DNA of 64,000 nucleotides from Yoonia sp. SS1-5 (GTDB lineage Bacteria > Pseudomonadota > Alphaproteobacteria > Rhodobacterales > Rhodobacteraceae), in NCBI RefSeq assembly GCF_038443705.2, contig NZ_CP151767.2:1736001-1800000 (forward strand). Direction: 5' to 3'. The translations under genes were made by a program, and so were the position numbers. Shown here one piece after another: positions 8,731-18,256 of this stretch. The notes under the pieces were generated by a model. That model was not told the origin of the DNA, ran no database searches, and worked only from the letters and a program-made list of their open reading frames with translations. Numbering within the stretch: the first letter of the stretch is position 1; each line of letters begins with the position of its first letter.

Positions 8731-9770
8731 AGATTCTGATCACCGGCGGCGCGGGTTTCATCGGCTCTGCCGTTGTCAAAACCGCCATCGCCCAAGGCCA
8801 TCAGGTCGTGAATGTTGACAGTCTGACCTATGCGGCCTGTCTGGCCAGCCTTGATGATGTCAAAGATAACCCCGCCTATGCCTTTGCGCAGGTCGATATC
8901 TGCGACCGGGCCGCGCTGAATACGGTGTTTGCCGATCATCAGCCCGACGCCGTGATGCATCTGGCCGCTGAAAGCCACGTGGACCGGTCCATCGACGGGC
9001 CAGAGACTTTTGTGCAGACAAATGTCATGGGCACCTTCCATATGCTCGAGGCCGCCCGCGCCCTGTGGGAAGCAAAAGGCCGCTCCGCCGATTTCCGGTT
9101 CCACCATATTTCCACCGATGAGGTCTTTGGCAGTCTGGGCGAGACCGGCAAGTTTGACGAAGAGACCCGCTACGACCCGCGATCGCCCTATTCGGCCAGC
9201 AAGGCGGGCAGCGATCATCTGGTCCGCGCCTGGCATGAAACCTATGACCTGCCGGTTGTGCTGACGAACTGTTCCAACAATTACGGCCCCCGGCAATTCC
9301 CGGAAAAGCTGATCCCAGTCACGATCCTGAACGCCATGGCAGGCAAGCCCTTGCCGATCTACGGCGCTGGCCTGAACGTGCGCGATTGGCTGCATGTAGA
9401 TGATCACGCCGAAGCCCTGTTGCTGGTGCTGACAAAAGCAGCACCCGGCGCGACCTACGCGATTGGCGGCGAGGCTGAGGCCCGCAATATTGATATCGTC
9501 AAAACCATTTGCGACATCCTTGACCGCAAACGGCCCGGCAACGCGCCTTACGCCGATCAGATCACCCATGTCACCGACAGACCCGGCCATGATCAGCGCT
9601 ACGCCATTGATCCGTCCCGGATCAAGGCAGACCTGGGCTGGACCCCTGCGCATAGTCTGCAACAGGGGCTCGAGGAAACCGTGGACTGGTATCTGAACAA
9701 CACCGCATGGTGGGAACCTTTGCAGGCCCGCGAAGGCGTGGGGCAGCGCCTTGGTCAGGGCAAATCATGA
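8727..9770 (+). CDS. rfbB: dTDP-glucose 4,6-dehydratase
   Basis: This extended short-chain dehydrogenase turns dTDP-glucose into dTDP-4-dehydro-6-deoxyglucose. The 347-residue protein shows the NAD-binding GGAGFIGS at the N-terminus, the active-site region [11 protein letters not shown], and the YxxxK pair in YSASKAGSD. It also has the family stretches [10 protein letters not shown] and [14 protein letters not shown]. Length is normal for RfbB. It overlaps rfbC upstream and rfbD downstream as ATGA, so the four rhamnose genes are translationally coupled. Confidence 0.95.
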   Translation: MKILITGGAGFIGSAVVKTAIAQGHQVVNVDSLTYAACLASLDDVKDNPAYAFAQVDICDRAALNTVFADHQPDAVMHLAAESHVDRSIDGPETFVQTNVMGTFHMLEAARALWEAKGRSADFRFHHISTDEVFGSLGETGKFDEETRYDPRSPYSASKAGSDHLVRAWHETYDLPVVLTNCSNNYGPRQFPEKLIPVTILNAMAGKPLPIYGAGLNVRDWLHVDDHAEALLLVLTKAAPGATYAIGGEAEARNIDIVKTICDILDRKRPGNAPYADQITHVTDRPGHDQRYAIDPSRIKADLGWTPAHSLQQGLEETVDWYLNNTAWWEPLQAREGVGQRLGQGKS

Positions 9771-10627
9771 AAATCCTGGTTTTCGGGAAAACCGGGCAAG
9801 TGGCCCGGGCGCTGACCGATGCAGCGCCAGCGCACGGCGTGGATCTTGTCATGTTGGACCGGCGCATGGCTGATCTGTCCGCACCTGAAAGCTGTGCCAG
9901 ATTGATCGCCGAAACGGACGCCGACGCCGTGATCAACGCCGCCGCATGGACAGCCGTAGATGCCGCCGAAGAGGCGGAGGCAGACGCAACTGTTGTCAAC
10001 GCCGCTGCACCGGGTGCCATGGCAGCCGCCGCTGCCGCCCGCGATCTGCCGTTCATCCATATTTCGACCGATTATGTCTTTTCGGGTGCTGAAGGCCCGG
10101 CATGGAAGCCTGACGATCCCACTGCCCCGTTGGGCGCCTATGGCCGCAGCAAGCTGGCAGGCGAACAGACCGTGATGGCCGCCAATGGCAACGCCGTCAT
10201 CCTGCGGACGGCTTGGGTGTTTGACGCGGATGGCAAGAACTTTGTGACCACCATGCTGCGCCTTGGTCAAACGCATCCGACATTGCGTGTGGTGGCCGAT
10301 CAGTTTGGCGGGCCGACCCCTGCATCCGCGATTGCGGACGCATGCCTGCGGATTGCGCAGGCGTTGCATGATGGCGTCGGGCAACCCGGTATCTATCATT
10401 TCAGTGGGGCGCCAGACATCAACTGGGCTGGATTTGCGCGCGCAATATTCGCCCGCAGCGGGCAGGACGTCACCGTCGCGGATATCACCACGGCAGACTA
10501 CCCGACCCCCGCTATGCGGCCTGCCAATTCGCGGTTGGATTGTACCAGCCTGAAAACCGCATTTGGCATTGACCGGCCCGATTGGGCCGCAGCCCTCGAC
10601 CAGATCATCAAGGAGCCATCGTCATGA
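9767..10627 (+). CDS. rfbD: dTDP-4-dehydrorhamnose reductase
   Basis: This NAD(P)H-dependent short-chain reductase makes dTDP-L-rhamnose in the last step. The 286-residue protein starts at ATG 9767 ([11 protein letters not shown]), overlapping the rfbB stop. An earlier in-frame ATG inside rfbB is ignored. It has [11 protein letters not shown] for the dinucleotide, STDYVFSG and YGRSKLAGE (YxxxK). The order C-B-D-A with continuous overlaps shows a complete dTDP-rhamnose operon beside the export locus, so rhamnose is probably a component of the exported polymer. Confidence 0.94.
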   Translation: MKILVFGKTGQVARALTDAAPAHGVDLVMLDRRMADLSAPESCARLIAETDADAVINAAAWTAVDAAEEAEADATVVNAAAPGAMAAAAAARDLPFIHISTDYVFSGAEGPAWKPDDPTAPLGAYGRSKLAGEQTVMAANGNAVILRTAWVFDADGKNFVTTMLRLGQTHPTLRVVADQFGGPTPASAIADACLRIAQALHDGVGQPGIYHFSGAPDINWAGFARAIFARSGQDVTVADITTADYPTPAMRPANSRLDCTSLKTAFGIDRPDWAAALDQIIKEPSS

Positions 10628-11499
10628 AGCAACGCAAGGGTCTGATCCTCGCTGGTGGCACCGGATCGCGGCTTTGGCCGATCACGCAAGGTGTGTCCAA
10701 GCAATTGATGCCGATCTATGACAAGCCGATGATCTATTACCCGTTGTCGGTGTTGATGCTGTCGGGCATCCGCGACATCGGCGTGATCACCACGCCCGAG
10801 GATGCCGCACAGTTTCAAAACCTGCTGGGTGACGGCACCCAATGGGGCCTGAACCTGACATATCTTGTGCAACCCAAACCCGAAGGTCTGGCGCAGGCCT
10901 ATCTGGTGGGTGAGGCGTTTCTGGATGGTCACCCATCGGCGATGGTTCTGGGGGACAATATCTTTTTTGGCCATGGGCTACCCGAATTGCTGCAGGCCGC
11001 CGATGCGCGCCCCAGCGGCGGCACGGTCTTTGGCTATCACGTCTCGGACCCGGAACGGTACGGCGTGGTCGGTATGGACAAGGACGGGCGGGTCACCCAG
11101 ATCATCGAAAAGCCTGAGGTGCCGCCCTCGAATTATGCCGTAACGGGCCTCTATTTTCTTGATGAAACCGCCCCCGACCGGGCGCGCGGTATCACCCCAT
11201 CCGCCCGCGGCGAGTTGGAGATCACTTCGCTTTTGGAAACCTATCTGACCGAAGGCGCGTTGGAGGTCGAGCGGATGGGCCGTGGCTTTGCGTGGCTCGA
11301 CACGGGCACGCATGGCAGCCTGCTGGATGCGGGGAATTTTGTACGCACGTTGCAGTCCCGCCAGGGCATGCAAACCGGCTGCCCCGAAGAGATCGCCTTC
11401 CAGAAGGGCTGGATTTCGCGCGATGCATTGCAGGACATCGCCGCAAAGTACTCCAAGAATGAATACGGTACTTATCTGGAAGGGTTGCTGGCCGAATAA
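10624..11499 (+). CDS. rfbA: Glucose-1-phosphate thymidylyltransferase
   Basis: This enzyme makes dTDP-glucose from glucose-1-phosphate and dTTP, the entry step to dTDP-rhamnose. The 291-residue protein carries the nucleotidyltransferase signature LAGGTGSRLWPIT, then KQLMPIYDKPMIYYPLS and VLGDNIFFGHG. Its length fits RfbA/RmlA. It overlaps rfbD as ATGA. The end lies 9 bases from the convergent aldolase gene with no visible terminator between them. Confidence 0.95.
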   Translation: MKQRKGLILAGGTGSRLWPITQGVSKQLMPIYDKPMIYYPLSVLMLSGIRDIGVITTPEDAAQFQNLLGDGTQWGLNLTYLVQPKPEGLAQAYLVGEAFLDGHPSAMVLGDNIFFGHGLPELLQAADARPSGGTVFGYHVSDPERYGVVGMDKDGRVTQIIEKPEVPPSNYAVTGLYFLDETAPDRARGITPSARGELEITSLLETYLTEGALEVERMGRGFAWLDTGTHGSLLDAGNFVRTLQSRQGMQTGCPEEIAFQKGWISRDALQDIAAKYSKNEYGTYLEGLLAE

Positions 11500-11508
11500 T
11501 CCGCTGGA

Positions 11509-12342
11509 TTACGAGGCGCGGCCCATCGCGCGCAGGACCTCTGCAGCGGCGCTGACAACCGGGTCATGGGTGTCTTTGAGGATGCTCAGGCGGTCGAACC
11601 GCTGCGGGTCGATATTCACCGCATTTCGCAATGCATCCCCAAACGCCATGCGCAATTCAGTGCCGATATTGAACTTGCAGATATGCGAATTGCGCGCCAG
11701 TTCCGTACGCTGGGTGACCGGTACGCCTGAGCCGCCGTGAATGACCAGCGGCACCTCTGTCACGGCCTCGATCGCGCGGATGCGGTCGACGTCCAGACCG
11801 CCCTGCTTATCCTGCTGCAGATGCACATTCCCCACCGAGATGGCCATCGCGTCAACACCCGTTTCGGCCGCAAATTCAGCCGCCTCTTGCGGATCCGTCC
11901 CAGCCGAGCTTTCGCCATCGGCATAGCCGACAAAGCCGATTTCACCCTCGCACGAGATCCCGGCATCATGCGCCATTTGCACAATGGCCGCCGTTTCCGC
12001 AATGTTTTGGGCAAGTGGCTTGCGTGAGCCGTCATACATCAGTGACGTGAACCCGCTATCCAGCGCATCCTTGCATTCGTCCAAAGTGTAGCCGTGGTCC
12101 AGATGTGCCACGACCGGGACCGATGCATGTTCCGCCAGATGGCGAAACATCTTGCCAAGGATCGGCAGGGGCGTATGCGCCCGACACGACGGTCCGGCCT
12201 GCAGGATCACCGGGCACCCCACCAGTTCGGCAGCGGCCACATAGGCGCGCATATCTTCCCATCCCAGCGTGACGAGGCCCGCAACGGCGTAGCCCTCGCG
12301 CAAGGCAGGCTGCAAAACATCTTTCAGTGTGACAAGCGGCAT
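11509..12342 (-). CDS. Class II aldolase, probable inositol pathway (IolJ type)
   Basis: This is a zinc-dependent class II fructose-bisphosphate-aldolase-family enzyme. In an iol cluster it most likely cleaves 2-deoxy-5-keto-gluconate 6-phosphate to dihydroxyacetone phosphate and malonate semialdehyde. The 277-residue protein shows the metal and substrate motifs VVAHLDHGY, GEIGFVG, VGNVH and VIHGGSGVP. A clear ribosome site (AAAGGAA) precedes the ATG. It is the last gene of the minus-strand run iolD-iolC-iolB-aldolase. Tagatose-bisphosphate aldolase activity cannot be excluded by sequence alone. The iolC product here is a plain kinase without a fused aldolase domain, so a separate aldolase is needed, which supports this call. 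Confidence 0.75.
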   Translation of the reverse strand: MPLVTLKDVLQPALREGYAVAGLVTLGWEDMRAYVAAAELVGCPVILQAGPSCRAHTPLPILGKMFRHLAEHASVPVVAHLDHGYTLDECKDALDSGFTSLMYDGSRKPLAQNIAETAAIVQMAHDAGISCEGEIGFVGYADGESSAGTDPQEAAEFAAETGVDAMAISVGNVHLQQDKQGGLDVDRIRAIEAVTEVPLVIHGGSGVPVTQRTELARNSHICKFNIGTELRMAFGDALRNAVNIDPQRFDRLSILKDTHDPVVSAAAEVLRAMGRAS

Positions 12343-12357
12343 TGGTATTCCTTTAAC

Positions 12358-12378
12358 GCCCCGGACAGGATCCGGGGC
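12358..12378. repeat. Hairpin between iolB and the aldolase gene
   Basis: A perfect 8-bp inverted repeat (GCCCCGGA, loop CAGGA, TCCGGGGC) lies in the 65-base spacer, just upstream of the aldolase ribosome site on the minus strand. No T-run follows, so it could be an RNA-processing or partial attenuation element rather than a full terminator. Confidence 0.45.
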
Positions 12379-12407
12379 CGCATGATCGCTGGCTGTACGC
12401 CGCGCGC

Positions 12408-13247
12408 TTATTTGAATTTGGCAACCATATCCTTGATGCCGGGTATCGTTTCGACCTGATAGGCATGGGTCGGCTGAAAGAACTGCACCAGACTACGCTG
12501 ACTTAATCCGCCCAGAATGGTGAAGTAATACATCTCGTAGCCCGGCATCACAGCACAGGGGTGGTAGCCCTTGTCGATGCAAATCGTTGACCCATCCATC
12601 AATTGATACGCATCACCCGGCTTGCCCTCTTCGCGCTGCAGGATCTGCACACCCGAGCCGTGGTTTGGCTTGAACCGGAAATTGTAGGTCTCGTCATGGC
12701 GGGTTTCATGCGGCAGGTTATCAGTGTCATGCTTGTGCGCCGGAAAACCGGACCAGCCACCTGCGCCCACGGTGAACAACTCGCTGACCAACAGCCGCCC
12801 TACCCTATCATGCTGTTTCTGGCCCAGAATATGTTTGATCTTGCGATGTGTTTTGGTGTCGTCAGACCCGTATTGCACCTTGTCCAGCTCGGGGACACGC
12901 ACATCAAAAGGCTCTAGGACCTTGTCGTATTTCGCGCCGGCAATAAAGGTTTCGGTATCATTGACGGCCACCATGCTGACCTTGGCACCTACCGGCACGT
13001 AGACGCCCTCGGGCTCGCCATCCCAGACGTCAACACCCCGGTTGCCCAGCGCGTCAAATGCGACGCCCTCGACATTCACGTTGATCGTGCCGGTCGCAGG
13101 GACAATGCAGGTCTCGTATCCAGGAACCTGATATTCAAAGGCTTCCCCCGCCTTCAGCTTGACGATGTTGAAGTAATTCAGCGGCACTGTCGGGTCGTCG
13201 GCGTCGACGATGGGTTTGTTCTGGTTGTCATGGGGCGCGATATGCAT
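12408..13247 (-). CDS. iolB: 5-deoxy-glucuronate isomerase
   Basis: This bicupin isomerase of myo-inositol catabolism converts 5-deoxy-glucuronate to 2-deoxy-5-keto-gluconate. The 279-residue protein has the IolB metal-site block GGWSGFPAHKHD and then HDETYNFRF and GYHPCAVMPGYEMYYF. Its length is close to the family norm of about 270. It sits 9 bases after iolC on the minus strand, in the order iolD-iolC-iolB. Confidence 0.92.
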   Translation of the reverse strand: MHIAPHDNQNKPIVDADDPTVPLNYFNIVKLKAGEAFEYQVPGYETCIVPATGTINVNVEGVAFDALGNRGVDVWDGEPEGVYVPVGAKVSMVAVNDTETFIAGAKYDKVLEPFDVRVPELDKVQYGSDDTKTHRKIKHILGQKQHDRVGRLLVSELFTVGAGGWSGFPAHKHDTDNLPHETRHDETYNFRFKPNHGSGVQILQREEGKPGDAYQLMDGSTICIDKGYHPCAVMPGYEMYYFTILGGLSQRSLVQFFQPTHAYQVETIPGIKDMVAKFK

Positions 13248-13256
13248 GTGTTATCC

Positions 13257-14237
13257 TCAGGCAGGTTCCGCCGGACCGGGATGGTCGGCCAGAAAGGTTT
13301 CGAGATCATCAGGAAAAGGCATTGCAGGTGCGCAGCCGGGGCGTGCCACAACATAGGCCGCGCAGGCGGACCCCCGCAGCACCGCAGTTTCAAGGTCATG
13401 CCCGTCAGCAATTGCGCAGAGCATGCCAGCCATGAAACTGTCGCCCGCCCCGGTGGGTTTGAGCGCATCAACCCTGTAGATGCCCGTGCGCAATTCCTGG
13501 CCGTCCGCAAATGTCACCGCGCCATGCTCGCCCATCTTATAGACCACGATGCTGGCGCTGCTGCCGGCCAGCGCACGTGCCTTGGCAAGCCCCTTGTCTT
13601 TACTGCCCGCCATGAAACCGAATTCGTCATCATTGCCGACGATCACATCCGACATGGCACCTGCCTTTGACAGCACCTCTTCGGCGACTTGTGGTGATGG
13701 CCAGCTATAGGGCCGGTAATCGACATCAAAAATGATCGGCAACCCGGCAGCCCGCGCCAGTTCAAATGCCCGAAACGCAGCGGTGCGGGACGGTTCGGCC
13801 GCAAATACCGTGCCTGCAGTCACCAACGCCCCAAATTGGGTGTAGTCCACGGCCTCGACATCGGCGATTGTCATCTCAAAATCCGCCGCACCGTTACGAT
13901 AAATCACCGACTGGTGCCCCTCGATCCGGCTTTCATACAAGGCCAGCGAATTGCGCGCCTCACCGCCGACCGACCTGACATAGGTTGTCTGGACCCCGTA
14001 ATGCCCAAGCTTGTTGACGCAAAAGCGGCCAACCGCGTCATCTGAAACAGATGTCACAAGGGCCGCCTGCCCGCCCAGCTTGACAATCCCCGCCGCAATA
14101 TTGGCCGAAGAGCCGCCCATGTCGGCAGTAAACTGTTCCGCATCCTCGACAGCCATGCCCGGTGCGGGGAAGAGATCCATCCCGACCCGACCCACAACAA
14201 CGAACCGGTTCTGCCTGATGCCATCAAGAACGTTCAT
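13257..14237 (-). CDS. iolC: 5-dehydro-2-deoxygluconokinase
   Basis: This PfkB-family sugar kinase phosphorylates 2-deoxy-5-keto-gluconate. The 326-residue protein opens with RFVVVGRVGMDLFP, contains the PfkB glycine motif DMGGSSANIA, and has the C-terminal anion-hole/base signature KPTGAGDSFMAG. The ATG at 14237 shares a base with the iolD stop (TGATG), and a GGGGAA ribosome site precedes it. It lacks the C-terminal DUF2090 aldolase domain fused to IolC in many proteobacteria, which fits the separate aldolase gene downstream. Confidence 0.92.
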   Translation of the reverse strand: MNVLDGIRQNRFVVVGRVGMDLFPAPGMAVEDAEQFTADMGGSSANIAAGIVKLGGQAALVTSVSDDAVGRFCVNKLGHYGVQTTYVRSVGGEARNSLALYESRIEGHQSVIYRNGAADFEMTIADVEAVDYTQFGALVTAGTVFAAEPSRTAAFRAFELARAAGLPIIFDVDYRPYSWPSPQVAEEVLSKAGAMSDVIVGNDDEFGFMAGSKDKGLAKARALAGSSASIVVYKMGEHGAVTFADGQELRTGIYRVDALKPTGAGDSFMAGMLCAIADGHDLETAVLRGSACAAYVVARPGCAPAMPFPDDLETFLADHPGPAEPA

Positions 14238-16102
14238 CAAATTCCCCTGCGCTGCTTGACGCGCGAGGCTTCGATCTCGGCATGTTTTTCAGCGACTTTG
14301 GGGTTATCGGTGACAGATGGTGTGCCGACCTCCCACCATGTGTGGCCTTCGGTTGTCCAACCCTCATAGGCATCAACTTTCATGACGATCACGCTTGTCT
14401 TGTCGGCGGCCTTGGCCCGTTTGAACGCATCCGCAAAGGCGGCGGGGTTCGCCACGGTTTCGGCATTTGCACCCATGGCGGCGGCATGCGCCTCGAAATC
14501 AACGGCAAAGGGTGCGGGCACCGTAGGGCAATCTTCGATCAGGTTGTTGAAGCTTTCATTGCCGGTGTTGTTCTGCAACTTGTTAATCACGGCAAAGCCG
14601 CCATTGTCCAGCACACAGATAATCAGCTTGCGGCGCGTCAGGACCGACGAATAGATGTCCGAATTCATCAACAGGTAAGACCCATCACCGGTAAAGATCA
14701 CGGTGTCTTTGTCGGGTTCACGCTCGAACTGCGCGATCCGTGCGCCCCAGCCGCCTGCAATTTCGTATCCCATGCAGGAAAAACCAAACTCCACATCGAC
14801 GGTACCGATATCCTTGGTCTGCCAATGGGCCGTCACCTCGGCGGGAAGCCCGCCAGCGGCAGCCACTACCCGATCACGCGGATCACAGAGGTCGTTAACG
14901 ACGCGGATCGCCTGACAATAGGAATTGGGGCCATTGCCCGGTGTGGTGATGTCATCTGTATAGGCGACCCATTCGGCACGCGCAGCCTGCGCCGTCTCTG
15001 TCCAAGCAGATGGCGCTTTGAAATCGCCCAATGCCGCGTCAAGTTGCCCGATGCTTTGCTTGGCATCACCAACAACCGTTATCGACATATGCTTGGCCGC
15101 ATCATGGCGTCCGACATTCAGGGTGATGATTTGCGCGTCCTTGGAAAACGCGGTCCATGAGCCGGTTGTGAAATCCTGAAGCCGGGTGCCAATCGCCACA
15201 ATCACATCGGCCTTTTCGGCAATCGCATTGGCGCTGTCAGATCCTGTCACGCCCAATGGCCCAATATTCAGTGCATGATCCTGCGTCAGGTTGGCCCGCC
15301 CGGCAATGGTTTCCACAACCGGTATATTGCGCGTTTCGGCAAAGCGGGTCATCTCGGCCACGGCGCCCGCATATTGTACACCACCACCAGCGATAATCAT
15401 CGGCCGGGCAGCACCTTTCAGCAGCGCAGCAGCCGCGCCAATTTCCGCCGGATCAGCCGCCTGACTGCGGATATGATGGACCCGTTTGTCAAAAAACGCG
15501 GTTGGATAATCATAACTCCAGCCCTGAACATCCTGCGGCAGACCAATGAAGGCCGGGCCGCAATCGGCAGGGTCAAGCATTGTCGCCAAGGCGGCAGGCA
15601 GTGACTGGATGATTTGCGCGGGATGCGTGATCCGATCCCAATAGCGGCTGACAGCCTTGAATGCGTCGTTGACGCCGAATGTGGGATTGTTGAAATGCTC
15701 GAGCTGTTGCAACACCGGGTCAGGCAGACGCGTCAGAAAAGTATCGCCGCACAGCATCAGCATTGGCAGGCGATTGGCATGCGCGAGAGCGGCAGAGGTG
15801 AGAAGGTTCGCAGTGCCGGGTCCGGCGCTTGCGGTGCAGAACATAAATCGCTTGCGCAGCCATTGCTTGGCATAGCCAGCTGCTGCAAAGCCCATGCTTT
15901 GCTCATTCTGGCCACGATAAAGGGGCAGTGCATCCTTTGCATCATAGAGCGCCTCGCCCAGACAGGTCACGTTGCCGTGGCCGAAGATGCCAAAGCCACC
16001 GCCGCAGACCCGCATCTCTTGCCCGTCAATTACAATATACTGGTTCGCAAGAAACCGGATGATGGCCTGCGCCGTCGTCAGGCGCACTGTCTCGTTTGTC
16101 AT
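14237..16102 (-). CDS. iolD: 3D-trihydroxycyclohexane-1,2-dione hydrolase
   Basis: This thiamine-diphosphate enzyme opens the inositol ring product to 5-deoxy-glucuronate. The 621-residue protein has the acetolactate-synthase-like architecture. An N-terminal Pyr domain contains GNVTCLGEAL and the FCTASAGPGTANLL region, a central domain follows, and the C-terminal PP domain carries the ThDP motif GDGSYLLMNSD with a downstream LDNGGFAVINKLQ. It is the first gene of the minus-strand operon. Its promoter region is shared with the divergent oxidoreductase and holds a palindromic LacI-type operator. Confidence 0.93.
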   Translation of the reverse strand: MTNETVRLTTAQAIIRFLANQYIVIDGQEMRVCGGGFGIFGHGNVTCLGEALYDAKDALPLYRGQNEQSMGFAAAGYAKQWLRKRFMFCTASAGPGTANLLTSAALAHANRLPMLMLCGDTFLTRLPDPVLQQLEHFNNPTFGVNDAFKAVSRYWDRITHPAQIIQSLPAALATMLDPADCGPAFIGLPQDVQGWSYDYPTAFFDKRVHHIRSQAADPAEIGAAAALLKGAARPMIIAGGGVQYAGAVAEMTRFAETRNIPVVETIAGRANLTQDHALNIGPLGVTGSDSANAIAEKADVIVAIGTRLQDFTTGSWTAFSKDAQIITLNVGRHDAAKHMSITVVGDAKQSIGQLDAALGDFKAPSAWTETAQAARAEWVAYTDDITTPGNGPNSYCQAIRVVNDLCDPRDRVVAAAGGLPAEVTAHWQTKDIGTVDVEFGFSCMGYEIAGGWGARIAQFEREPDKDTVIFTGDGSYLLMNSDIYSSVLTRRKLIICVLDNGGFAVINKLQNNTGNESFNNLIEDCPTVPAPFAVDFEAHAAAMGANAETVANPAAFADAFKRAKAADKTSVIVMKVDAYEGWTTEGHTWWEVGTPSVTDNPKVAEKHAEIEASRVKQRRGI

Positions 16103-16175
16103 CTGTCTATTTTTTCCTCACGTGCGGCGACCAAGCGATTGACGCTTGCGCGTTTTCGAATCTGAGGATACTAAT

Positions 16176-16193
16176 TTTGCAACCGGTTGCAAA
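16176..16193. promoter_or_regulatory. LacI-family operator in the divergent iol promoter
   Basis: TTTGCAACCGGTTGCAAA is an exact 18-bp palindrome centred on CG, the usual form of LacI/GalR-family sites. It lies between iolD (start 16102, minus) and the oxidoreductase (start 16218, plus), where one bound repressor could control both operons. A near copy sits upstream of the LacI-type gene. Confidence 0.8.
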
Positions 16194-16217
16194 CTAATAA
16201 TCGAACAGGACCCTTTC

Positions 16218-17315
16218 ATGACTGAATTCGGCATCGGCATTGTAGGCGGCGGCTATATGGGTAAGGCCCATGCTGTTGCAATGGCCGCGGTCGGCGCGGT
16301 TTTCGAAACGACATTGCGGCCACGGCTGGAAATGGTTTGCGCCAGTTCGGTTGCCAGTGCCGAGCGGTATCGCGCCGCCTATGGCTTTGCCCGCGGCACT
16401 GATGATTGGCGTGTGCTTGTGAATGATCCAAAGGTCGAGGGGATCATCATCGCTTCGCCGCAGGAAACCCATCGCGAGATCGCATTGGCCGCATTTGCCC
16501 TGAACAAGCCCGTCTTTTGTGAAAAGCCATTGGGCGCGTCGCTGGATGACAGCCGGGCCATGGTTGACGCCGCACAGGGTCAGATCAGCATGACGGGGTT
16601 CAACTATATTCGCACGCCTGCCAGCCAATATGCCCGTCAGTTGATTGCCGAAGGCGCCATTGGCGATATCACCTGGTTTCGTGGCGAACATACCGAGGAT
16701 TTTCTGGCTGATCCAAACAGCCCCGCAACCTGGCGCACCACGGGTGATGCCAATGGCACGATGGGTGATCTGGCCCCGCATATGATCAACGGCGCCCTGG
16801 CCCTGATTGGTCCGATGACATCGCTGATTGCCGAAATCGAGACCGTGCATCCGACCCGGCCCGGCGGAACCGTCACCAATGATGACCACGGCCAGATGAT
16901 GTGCCGCTTTGAAAACGGCGCCATGGGTCAGCTCTATTTCAGTCGGGTCAGCCATGGCCGCAAAATGGGCTACGCCTACGAGATCACAGGCACCAAGGGT
17001 GCTATCAGGTTCGATCAGGAAGATCAGAATGCCCTGTGGCTCTATGATATGGACGAACCCGAGGCGACGCGCGGCTTCCGCAAAATTCTGACCGGGCCAG
17101 CACATCCGGATTATGCGGCTTTTTGTCAGGGCCCCGGTCACGGCACCGGATATCAGGACCAGATCATTATCGAGGCCAAGGATTTCCTTCAGGCGATCGA
17201 AACCGGAAAACCTGTCTGGCCGACCTTCAAGGACGGCATGGACGTCAACCAGATTGTGACAGCGGCGATGGCATCATCCCGGGCCAAGGCCTGGGTGGAT
17301 GTGGACGCCTTCTAA
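16218..17315 (+). CDS. Gfo/Idh/MocA-family oxidoreductase (inositol dehydrogenase candidate)
   Basis: The 365-residue NAD(P)-dependent dehydrogenase begins FGIGIVGGGYMGKAH, a Rossmann GxGxxG. It has the family lysine in VFCEKPLGASL and a C-terminal domain with TMGDLAPHMINGAL, where Asp and His would be catalytic. Start ATG 16218 has ACAGGA 7 bases upstream. As the first gene of the plus-strand iol operon it may oxidise myo-inositol or an isomer. It is longer than classic IolG (about 330 residues) and differs in its N-terminal half, so the exact substrate is open. Confidence 0.78.
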   Translation: MTEFGIGIVGGGYMGKAHAVAMAAVGAVFETTLRPRLEMVCASSVASAERYRAAYGFARGTDDWRVLVNDPKVEGIIIASPQETHREIALAAFALNKPVFCEKPLGASLDDSRAMVDAAQGQISMTGFNYIRTPASQYARQLIAEGAIGDITWFRGEHTEDFLADPNSPATWRTTGDANGTMGDLAPHMINGALALIGPMTSLIAEIETVHPTRPGGTVTNDDHGQMMCRFENGAMGQLYFSRVSHGRKMGYAYEITGTKGAIRFDQEDQNALWLYDMDEPEATRGFRKILTGPAHPDYAAFCQGPGHGTGYQDQIIIEAKDFLQAIETGKPVWPTFKDGMDVNQIVTAAMASSRAKAWVDVDAF

Positions 17316-17338
17316 CGAGACTGCGAAAGGCATCAATT

Positions 17339-18229
17339 ATGACAATCAAGATCGGAAATGCCCCCTGTTCCTGGGGCATCGAATTCGCCAGCGATCCAGC
17401 ATATCCCACATGGCAATCCGTTTTGGATCAATGCGCAGCCGCTGGCTACAAAGGTATTGAGCTGGGGCCGATCGGCTTTATGCCGGAGGACCCGAACATC
17501 CTTGGCCCCGCACTTGCAGAACGCGATCTGGAACTGATTGGCGGTGTGATCTTTCAGCCCTTTCATGACGCGGCCAAATGGGATCAGGTCATGGATGCCT
17601 CGATCCGGACCTGCCGGTCACTATCCGCGCAGGGCGCCAAGCATCTGGTCCTGATCGACAGCATCTCGCCCCGGCGCGCACCCACCGCCGGTCGCGCGGA
17701 CGAGGCAGAGCAGATGGACAATGCCGAATGGACCGCCTTTCGCGACCGGATCGCGCGGATCGCGCAAATGGGTACAAATGAATACGGGCTGACTGTCGGG
17801 ATGCATGCCCATGCGGGCGGATTTGTCGATTTCGAGCCCGAACTTGATCGCATCCTCAATGAAATCGACGACAGCATTCTGAAGATCTGCTTTGATACCG
17901 GCCATCATTCCTATGCGGGTTTCGATCCTGTTGCATTCATGCGCCGCAATGCCAGTCGGATCAGCTATATGCATTTCAAGGATATCGACCCGGTCGTAAA
18001 GGCCGATGTCGTCGCCAATCGCACGGATTTCTACAAAGCATGCGGACAAGGCATTTTCTGCAATCTCGGCGAGGGTGATGTGGATTTCCCCGCGGTCCGG
18101 CAGGTGCTGGTGGATGCCGGGTTCGAAGGCTGGTGTACGGTCGAGCAGGATTGCGACCCAGCGCTGCCCGGCACCCCGCTGGAAGATGCAACATCCAACC
18201 GCACCTATCTCGAAAGCATCGGCTTCTAA
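17339..18229 (+). CDS. iolE: Inosose (2-keto-myo-inositol) dehydratase
   Basis: This TIM-barrel dehydratase removes water from 2-keto-myo-inositol. The 296-residue protein begins IKIGNAPCSWGIEF, the family N-terminus. It carries the metal-ligand regions GIELGPIGFMP, GMHAHAGGFVD, CFDTGHHSYAG and MHFKDI, and ends with a GWCTVEQDCD strand. ATG 17339 follows AAAGG with 8 bases spacing. It lies 23 bases after the first oxidoreductase and 27 bases before the second. Confidence 0.9.
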   Translation: MTIKIGNAPCSWGIEFASDPAYPTWQSVLDQCAAAGYKGIELGPIGFMPEDPNILGPALAERDLELIGGVIFQPFHDAAKWDQVMDASIRTCRSLSAQGAKHLVLIDSISPRRAPTAGRADEAEQMDNAEWTAFRDRIARIAQMGTNEYGLTVGMHAHAGGFVDFEPELDRILNEIDDSILKICFDTGHHSYAGFDPVAFMRRNASRISYMHFKDIDPVVKADVVANRTDFYKACGQGIFCNLGEGDVDFPAVRQVLVDAGFEGWCTVEQDCDPALPGTPLEDATSNRTYLESIGF

Positions 18230-18256
18230 CGGGGCTGCGAAACGAAAGACAAAACC

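Noticed and set aside
8568..9662. Long minus-strand open frame across rfbB
   Set aside because: It lies fully opposite a clear rfbB gene, has no recognisable domain and reflects high G+C codon bias. Similar frames opposite iolD, srfB and the vWA gene were dropped for the same reason.
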